DNA of 11,571 nt from an uncultured Gemmatimonadales bacterium (lineage in GTDB: Bacteria; Gemmatimonadota; Gemmatimonadetes; Longimicrobiales; Gaopeijiaceae). Of the stretch, positions 6,953 to 11,571 are shown one piece after another; position 1 is the first letter of the stretch, and the number at the start of each line of letters is the position of its first letter. The stretch lies in NCBI GenBank assembly GCA_937982605.1, contig CALJLC010000087.1:1-11571 (forward strand), in the 5' to 3' direction. A program made the position numbers and the translations under genes. The notes beneath the pieces were generated by a model. The model ran no database searches and was not told the origin of the DNA. It was given only the letters and a program-made list of their open reading frames with translations.

Positions 6953-9553
6953 ATGGCCAGAAACGGCGGCAAGCACCTCGTCATCGTGGAGTCCCCCGCG
7001 AAGGCGCGCACGATCGGGAAGTACCTCGGCGCGGGCTACGACGTCGCGGCGTCGGTCGGCCACGTCCGTGACCTCCCGACGAAGGAGCTCGGCGTCGACG
7101 TGGACCGCGGCTTCGAGCCGAAGTACGTGACGATCCGCGGCAAGGGGAAGGTCATCTCCGACCTCAAGAAGCGGGCGAAGGACGTCGACACCGTCATCCT
7201 CGCGACCGACCCGGACCGGGAGGGTGAGGCGATCGCCTACCACGTGGCCGAGCAGCTCGGCTACGAGAAGGATCGGGACCGCTTCCAGCGGGTCACCTTC
7301 CGCGAGATCACCAAGGGCGCCGTGCAGAACGCGCTGGCGAATCCCGGCGAGCTCGATCTCAAGAAGATCGAGGCGCAGCAGGCCCGCCGGATCCTCGATC
7401 GCCTGGTCGGCTACAAGGTGAGCCCGCTCCTCTGGAAGCCGATCCGGCCCGGCCTCTCGGCGGGCCGGGTCCAGACCGTGGCGCTCCGACTCATCTGCGA
7501 ACGCGAGGAGGAGATCCGGGCGTTCGTCCAGGAGGAGTACTGGTCGATCGTCGCCCACCTGGAGCGCGACGGGCAGGCCTTCGAGGCCAAGCTGCACCAG
7601 ATCGACCACAAGTCGTTCACGATCCCGAACGAGGAGGCGGCCCGCGCCGCGGTCGAAGCCGTCCGCTCCGTGGACTTCCGCGTTTCCAGCGTCAAGCGGA
7701 GGGAGCGGCGCAAGAACCCGGCGGCGCCCTTCACGACCTCGACGCTCCAGCAGGAAGCGGCGAAGGGCCTCCGCTTCTCGGCGCGCCGGACGATGTCCAA
7801 CGCGCAGCGGCTGTACGAGGGTCAGGAGATCGGCGACCGCGGGCAGATCGGTCTGATCACCTACATGCGTACCGACTCCACGCGCGTCTCTCCGGTGGCG
7901 GTCGAGCAGGCGCGAGGGTGGATCACCGGGGAATTCGGCTCCGACTACGTCCCGGGATCGCCCCGCCTCTACGGCGGCGGCAACCAGCGCGCTGCACAGG
8001 ACGCTCACGAGGCCATCCGTCCCACCGACGTGACGATCCTCCCCTCCGAGGTCGAGCGGTACGTCGAGCCGGACCAGGCCCGCCTCTACGAGCTGATCTG
8101 GCTGCGCTTCGTGGCCAGCCAGATGTCTCCGGCCGTGTACGACACGACCACGGCGGACTTCGAGCTGAAGGGCGCCGACGGGAAGGACTATCTGTACCGC
8201 GCCACCGGCTCGATCGTGAAGTTCGACGGCTTCACCCGGCTCTACCTGGAGGCCACGGAAGCGGGGGAGAAGCGCCGCCTCGACGACCTCGTCCCGCTAC
8301 CGGAGCTCGAGGAGGGCGTGGACGCGGAGCTCAAGCAGCTCGAGCCGAAGCAGCACTTCACGCAGCCTCCGCCGCGCTTCTCCGAGGCCAGCCTGGTCAA
8401 GGAGCTCGAGAAGCTCGGGATCGGGCGGCCGTCGACGTACGCGTCGATCATCTCGGTCATCGTCGACCGCGGCTACGTCGATCTCGAGCAGCGGCGCTTC
8501 CACCCGACGGACCTGGGCGAGGTGGTCTCGAAGCTCCTCGTGCGGGTTCTCCCCAACATCTTCGACGTCGACTTCACCAGCCGCATGGAGGGGGAGCTCG
8601 ACAAGGTCGAGGACGGGGACGCCGACTGGCGGGCGCTGCTCGCGGACTTCTATCCGCGCTTCATGAAGCGGATCGAGGAGGGCGAGGAGCAGTCCGACGA
8701 GATCATCAAGGAGATCCTCGCCGCCGAAGGCGAGGTCTGCGACAAGTGCGGCCGCCCGATGCTCGTGCGATGGAACCGCTACGGCCGTTTCCTCGGCTGC
8801 TCCGGGTATCCGGAGTGCAAGAGCACGCGCTCGCTGGACGGCTTCGATCCCGAGGGCCAGGAGCTCGGCCCGCACCCGAGCGAGGGTCGGATGGTCAGGC
8901 TCAAGTACGGGCCGTACGGCCCGTACGTGGAGCTCGAGGCGCCGTCCGAGGACGAGAAGCCCAAGCGATCGAGCATCCCGAAAGGGGTCGAACCGTCGGA
9001 TGTCGACCTCGACTACGCCGTGAAGCTCCTCGAGCTGCCCCGCACCGTGGGGGTCGACCCCGCGACGTCCGAGGAGGTGGTGGCGGGGCTGGGCCGCTTC
9101 GGCCCGTTCGTCCGGCGCGGCAAGACGTTCGCGAGCCTGAAGAGCAACGAAGAGATGTGGACGGTCTCGATCGAGGAGGCCGTCGAGCTCGTGAACGCCA
9201 AGGCCGCGGGGAAGCGGCTCCCGCTCAAGGAGCTCGGCAAGCACCCCGAGTCCGGCGCGGCCATCAACGTCATGTCGGGCCGCTACGGGCCGTACGTCAC
9301 GGACGGTGACGTCAACGCGACGCTGCCACGGGGCACCGAGCCCGACGACGTGGACCTCGAGGCCGCCGTCGCTCTCCTCGCCGAGAAGGCCGCCAAGGGC
9401 GGCGGACGCAAGCGGGGGCGGAAGCCCGCGGCCAAGAAGAAGGCCGCGAAGAAGAAGGCAGCCCGCGAGAAGCCCGCCGCGAAGAAGCCCGCCGCGAAGA
9501 AGGCAGCCGCGAAGAAGGCAGCCGGAAAAAAGGCGGCCGGGAAGGAGAAGTGA
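6953..9553 (+). CDS. topA: DNA topoisomerase I (type IA)
   Basis: TopA relaxes negative supercoils by a transient 5'-phosphotyrosyl break. The 866-residue product starts with a TOPRIM domain (Glu13 in VESPAKA; DPDRE with Asp86, Asp88 and Glu90 binding Mg2+). The topoisomerase core follows, with catalytic Tyr304 in YMRTDSTR. A single four-cysteine zinc finger uses Cys596, Cys599, Cys616 and Cys622. After that come C-terminal repeats marked by YGPYGPYV and RYGPYVTDG. Residues 811-866 form a Lys/Ala/Pro tail resembling histone H1 and the basic tails described for mycobacterial TopA, probably giving DNA affinity and processivity. The ATG directly abuts the aroK stop and no good Shine-Dalgarno is seen, so translation is probably coupled. 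A slippery A6 run lies near the 3' end. Confidence 0.98.
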   Translation: MARNGGKHLVIVESPAKARTIGKYLGAGYDVAASVGHVRDLPTKELGVDVDRGFEPKYVTIRGKGKVISDLKKRAKDVDTVILATDPDREGEAIAYHVAEQLGYEKDRDRFQRVTFREITKGAVQNALANPGELDLKKIEAQQARRILDRLVGYKVSPLLWKPIRPGLSAGRVQTVALRLICEREEEIRAFVQEEYWSIVAHLERDGQAFEAKLHQIDHKSFTIPNEEAARAAVEAVRSVDFRVSSVKRRERRKNPAAPFTTSTLQQEAAKGLRFSARRTMSNAQRLYEGQEIGDRGQIGLITYMRTDSTRVSPVAVEQARGWITGEFGSDYVPGSPRLYGGGNQRAAQDAHEAIRPTDVTILPSEVERYVEPDQARLYELIWLRFVASQMSPAVYDTTTADFELKGADGKDYLYRATGSIVKFDGFTRLYLEATEAGEKRRLDDLVPLPELEEGVDAELKQLEPKQHFTQPPPRFSEASLVKELEKLGIGRPSTYASIISVIVDRGYVDLEQRRFHPTDLGEVVSKLLVRVLPNIFDVDFTSRMEGELDKVEDGDADWRALLADFYPRFMKRIEEGEEQSDEIIKEILAAEGEVCDKCGRPMLVRWNRYGRFLGCSGYPECKSTRSLDGFDPEGQELGPHPSEGRMVRLKYGPYGPYVELEAPSEDEKPKRSSIPKGVEPSDVDLDYAVKLLELPRTVGVDPATSEEVVAGLGRFGPFVRRGKTFASLKSNEEMWTVSIEEAVELVNAKAAGKRLPLKELGKHPESGAAINVMSGRYGPYVTDGDVNATLPRGTEPDDVDLEAAVALLAEKAAKGGGRKRGRKPAAKKKAAKKKAAREKPAAKKPAAKKAAAKKAAGKKAAGKEK
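8905..8926. repeat. 22-base perfect palindrome inside topA
   Basis: The two 11-base arms are perfect inverted copies, with the axis between 8915 and 8916; the left arm reads GTACGGGCCGT. The site encodes the tandem motif YGPYGPY at the start of a topoisomerase C-terminal repeat. The protein motif explains much of the symmetry, but the choice of GGG in one copy and GGC in the other makes it exact. With no loop it would form a tight cruciform or suit a dimeric DNA-binding protein better than an RNA hairpin. Confidence 0.7.
9470..9544 (+). repeat. Five 15-base tandem units encoding the basic tail of TopA
   Basis: Five in-frame 15-base units encode KPAAK, KPAAK, KAAAK, KAAGK and KAAGK. The first two (9470-9484 and 9485-9499) are identical, and the later ones diverge at a few bases. 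Similar Lys/Ala codons extend upstream to about 9431 without strict period. Such a tract can expand or contract in frame, changing the charge of the TopA tail. Confidence 0.75.
9526..9532 (+). promoter_or_regulatory. Candidate -1 slippery heptamer A AAA AAG at the end of topA
   Basis: Read in the topA frame as GGA AAA AAG, these seven bases are the X XXY YYZ heptamer used for -1 frameshifting in E. coli dnaX. The -1 frame from this point is open and runs directly into the trmFO reading frame with no stop, so slippage would make a TopA-TrmFO fusion. AAGGAG lies at 9542-9547 and a six-base-pair hairpin at 9550-9566. The hairpin sits about 17 bases downstream, further than the usual 5-9. The heptamer itself is certain; its activity is speculative. 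Confidence 0.3.
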
Positions 9554-9566
9554 CGGAGCGCGTCAC
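9550..9566 (+). promoter_or_regulatory. Hairpin covering the topA stop and trmFO start
   Basis: GTGACG at 9550-9555 pairs perfectly with CGTCAC at 9561-9566 around the five-base loop GAGCG. The left arm holds both the GTG start of trmFO and the overlapping TGA stop of topA. Folded RNA would mask the trmFO start until a ribosome finishing topA opens it, a simple device for translational coupling. The stem is only six base pairs, so its stability in the cell is uncertain. Confidence 0.45.
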
Positions 9567-10875
9567 GGTGGTCGGCGGAGGACTCGCCGGCTGCGAGGCG
9601 GCCCTGCAGCTGGCCCGGTCCGGTCTCCCGGTGCGTCTGGTGGAGATGCGCCCGGTCCGGTCCACGGAGGCGCACGGGACCGATCGCCTGGGCGAGCTCG
9701 TCTGCACGAACTCGTTCAAGAGCGAAGGCCCGGAGAACGCCCACGGCCAGCTCAAGCGGGAGATGCGGGCGATGGGCTCCGTCCTGCTGTCGTGCGCGGA
9801 CCGGACCCGTGTGGCCGCCGGCTCCGCGCTCGCCGTCGACCGCCACCTCTTCGCGGAGGCGATGACGCGCGCCGTCGAGTCCGAGCCCGCCATCGAGGTC
9901 GTCCGCGAGGAGTGCACCTCGCTGCCGGACGGACCGGCGATCATCGCCACGGGCCCCCTGACGTCGAGCGCCCTTTCCGACGCGATCGAGGCCGCGCTCG
10001 GAGACGGAGGCCTGGCCTTCTTCGACGCGATCGCGCCGATCGTGCACCGCGACGGACTCGACGACTCGGTCGTCTTCGAAGCCGGCCGCTTCGACGAGGA
10101 CGCGGACTACCTCAACTGCCCCATGGACCGGGAGGAGTACGAGGCCTTCATCGACGCGCTGTGTGCCGGCGAGGCGCACGAGGGCCACGACTGGGATGCG
10201 GTGCCGTACTTCGAAGGGTGCCTTCCGATCGAGGTGATGGCGACCCGCGGGCGGGACACGCTCCGCTTCGGTCCGATGAAGCCGATCGGGCTCACCGACC
10301 CCAGGACCGGGGCGCGCCCGTGGGCGGTCGTCCAGCTCCGGCGGGAGGACCGCGCCGGGCAGATGTGGAACATGGTCGGCTTCCAGACCCGCCTGCGCAT
10401 CGGCGAGCAACGGCGGATCTTCTCGTCGATTCCGGGGCTGGCGGAGGCCGAGTTCCTGCGCTGGGGATCGATCCACCGCAACAGCTACCTGAACTTCCCC
10501 GAGCGTCTGACCGAGTACGGCGCGCTGCCGGGCCGGCCCGACCTCCTTTTCGCGGGGCAGCTCACCGGCGTGGAGGGATACACCGAGTCGGCCGCCAGCG
10601 GCATCCTGGCGGGTCGCAACATGGCGCGTCTGCTCGCCGGTGCGGAGCCGGCCGTCCCGCCGCCGACGACGATGCTGGGCGGGCTCTACCGCTACCTGCG
10701 CGACGCGGAGCCGGGGCGCTTCCAGCCGATGAACTCCAACTGGGGCCTCGTGGATCCGCTCCCGGGCCGCGTCCGGGACAAGCGCGAGAAGCGCCGCCGG
10801 CTCGCCGAGCGCGCGCAGGCCGACTTCCTGTCCTGGCTCGAAGCGCACGCCCCGGAGCAGGCCGCCGCAACGTGA
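9550..10875 (+). CDS. trmFO: Folate/FAD-dependent tRNA (uracil-54-C5)-methyltransferase TrmFO
   Basis: TrmFO makes the T-loop 5-methyluridine at position 54 of tRNA using methylenetetrahydrofolate and FADH2, instead of the AdoMet enzyme TrmA. The 441-residue product has the FAD-binding VVGGGLAGCEAA from residue 7, the family segment RLGELVCTNSFKSE with Cys52, and YFEGCLPIEVMA with Cys224. The two cysteines match those discussed for catalysis in the Bacillus enzyme. A C-terminal FAD-contacting region contains LFAGQLTGVEGYTESAASG. Length is normal (435-450). The GTG start overlaps the topA stop as GTGA. AGGAG at 9543-9547 sits only two bases away, close for a ribosome binding site. MnmG is related but much longer and lacks the NSF segment. 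The stop overlaps the xerC start. Confidence 0.97.
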   Translation: MTERVTVVGGGLAGCEAALQLARSGLPVRLVEMRPVRSTEAHGTDRLGELVCTNSFKSEGPENAHGQLKREMRAMGSVLLSCADRTRVAAGSALAVDRHLFAEAMTRAVESEPAIEVVREECTSLPDGPAIIATGPLTSSALSDAIEAALGDGGLAFFDAIAPIVHRDGLDDSVVFEAGRFDEDADYLNCPMDREEYEAFIDALCAGEAHEGHDWDAVPYFEGCLPIEVMATRGRDTLRFGPMKPIGLTDPRTGARPWAVVQLRREDRAGQMWNMVGFQTRLRIGEQRRIFSSIPGLAEAEFLRWGSIHRNSYLNFPERLTEYGALPGRPDLLFAGQLTGVEGYTESAASGILAGRNMARLLAGAEPAVPPPTTMLGGLYRYLRDAEPGRFQPMNSNWGLVDPLPGRVRDKREKRRRLAERAQADFLSWLEAHAPEQAAAT

Positions 10876-11571
10876 CGGAAGACGGGGGCCGCCCGCCGAG
10901 CCCGCGTCCGGAAGTCGCGGAGTTCCTCCGCTACCTCGCGGACGGCCGACAGCTTTCGCCGAACACGGTCCGGGCCTACGGGACCGATCTCGGGGAGCTC
11001 GACGTCTTCCTGACCGGGGACCTCGGAAGGGACGGGTGGACGTGGGCGGACGGAGACGTCGACCGGATGGCGCTGAGGGCGTGGCTTGGGTCGTGCACCC
11101 GTCGCGGCCTCTCGAAGCGCAGCGTCGCGCGCAAGCTCGCCTCCGCCCGCTCCTTTCTGACCTTCCTCCACCTCGAGGACCGGATTCCGTCGAATCCCGG
11201 ACGCACCGTACGCGCGCCGAAGGTCGAGAAGCGGCTCCCCGGGCATCTCACGACGACCGACGTCCGTGCCGTGTTCGAGCACGCCGAGGGGCGCGCCGCG
11301 GAGAACACGCTGGTGGGCACTCGGACGCTCCTGATCATGGAGCTGCTCTACGGGAGCGGCCTCCGGCTGGCCGAGCTGCACGGGACCGACACCGACGACC
11401 TCGATCCCCGGGTCGGCCAGCTCCGCGTGGTGGGGAAGGGCTCCAAGGAACGGATCGTTCCGGTCACCCGATCGGCGCTCCGCGCACTGGAGCGTTACCG
11501 GCCGCGCCGCTCCGAGGTCGTGAAGAGCGGGGAGCCGGCGCTCCTGGTGAACCGATCCGGTGGGCGGCTCT
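10872..11571 (+). CDS. xerC: Tyrosine recombinase XerC/XerD-like, 3' end cut by window
   Basis: XerC-type recombinases resolve chromosome dimers at dif with a partner, near the division septum. About 233 residues are visible before the window ends. An N-terminal SAM-like core-binding domain (about 14-100) contains the LSPNTVRAYGTDL and LSKRSVARKLASARSFLTFL segments typical of XerC/XerD. The catalytic domain then begins, with the first catalytic Arg165 in YGSGLRLAEL and Lys189 in VGKGSKERIVPV. The H-x-x-R, His/Trp and tyrosine nucleophile lie beyond the edge. The start is GTG 10872, overlapping the trmFO stop as GTGA; a GGAG at 10854-10857 is distant, so coupling is likely. I prefer XerC over XerD or an integrase because it follows trmFO, as in Bacillus codV. 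It is not a phage integrase by context. Confidence 0.9.
   Translation, partial: MTEDGGRPPSPRPEVAEFLRYLADGRQLSPNTVRAYGTDLGELDVFLTGDLGRDGWTWADGDVDRMALRAWLGSCTRRGLSKRSVARKLASARSFLTFLHLEDRIPSNPGRTVRAPKVEKRLPGHLTTTDVRAVFEHAEGRAAENTLVGTRTLLIMELLYGSGLRLAELHGTDTDDLDPRVGQLRVVGKGSKERIVPVTRSALRALERYRPRRSEVVKSGEPALLVNRSGGRL

Noticed and set aside
6095..8008. Minus-strand open frame of 637 codons over aroC, aroK and topA
   Set aside because: It has the same compositional shadow pattern, crosses three real genes and shows no motif or ribosome binding site.
9283..10848. Minus-strand open frame of 521 codons over trmFO, with a Phe/Ala-rich end
   Set aside because: The Phe/Ala run is the reverse complement of the Lys/Ala tail codons of topA (CTT/TTC for AAG), so it is an artefact and not a membrane protein.
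10872..11571. xerC as a phage or integron integrase marking a mobile element
   Set aside because: It is embedded by a stop/start overlap after trmFO in a housekeeping order known from Bacillus. No attachment repeats, tRNA or phage genes are present.
1..11571. CRISPR arrays, tRNA or rRNA genes, insertion sequences
   Set aside because: No spaced direct repeats, cloverleaf-like segments or transposase frames were seen. Genes fill nearly the whole window.

Overview
This looks like an ordinary chromosomal window from a GC-rich, didermic (Gram-negative type) bacterium. G+C is about two thirds by eye. Every gene lies on the + strand and intergenic space is almost absent. A secretin with its alignment subcomplex implies an outer membrane, and TrmFO implies a lineage using folate-dependent tRNA m5U54 methylation. 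Together with the actinobacterial/Firmicutes-like form of chorismate synthase, this fits Gemmatimonadota or a related phylum best. That placement is inference from gene content and was not tested by a search.

Layout. (1) 51-5083 is a type IV pilus assembly operon: pilM, pilN, pilO, pilP, pilQ and a small Ig-like lipoprotein, with gaps of 1-21 bases or short overlaps. PilM (cytoplasmic actin-like ATPase), PilN and PilO (inner-membrane coiled-coil pair), PilP (periplasmic linker) and PilQ (outer-membrane secretin) form the trans-envelope alignment and secretin complex. The lipoprotein is placed where an accessory or pilotin-like factor could be, but its function is unknown. (2) 5084-5162 is the only sizeable gap. 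It holds two GC-rich hairpins, the second a textbook intrinsic terminator whose U-rich tract ends six bases before the aroC start codon. (3) 5169-11571 is a second run of genes with no spacing at all: aroC and aroK (shikimate pathway), topA (DNA topoisomerase I), trmFO (tRNA m5U54 methylation) and xerC (chromosome dimer resolution, cut by the window edge). Three of its four junctions are NTGA stop/start overlaps and the fourth is directly abutting.

The topA-trmFO-xerC trio matches the core of the Bacillus topA-trmFO-xerC(codV)-hslV-hslU-codY neighbourhood, so hslV and hslU are predicted just beyond the right edge. A pil operon followed by shikimate genes recalls the gammaproteobacterial pilMNOPQ-aroK-aroB arrangement, but here aroC takes part and aroB is absent from the window.

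I found no obvious new defence, mobile or CRISPR system. The most interesting signal is at the topA/trmFO junction. The Lys/Ala tail of TopA ends with a dnaX-type slippery heptamer (A AAA AAG). Its -1 frame is exactly the trmFO frame and is open through it, and a small perfect hairpin covers the topA stop and trmFO start. Other points worth a look are the terminator butting against an apparently leaderless aroC, the non-lipidated PilP paired with a separate lipoprotein, the polyglycine-extended PilN, and a 22-base perfect palindrome inside topA.
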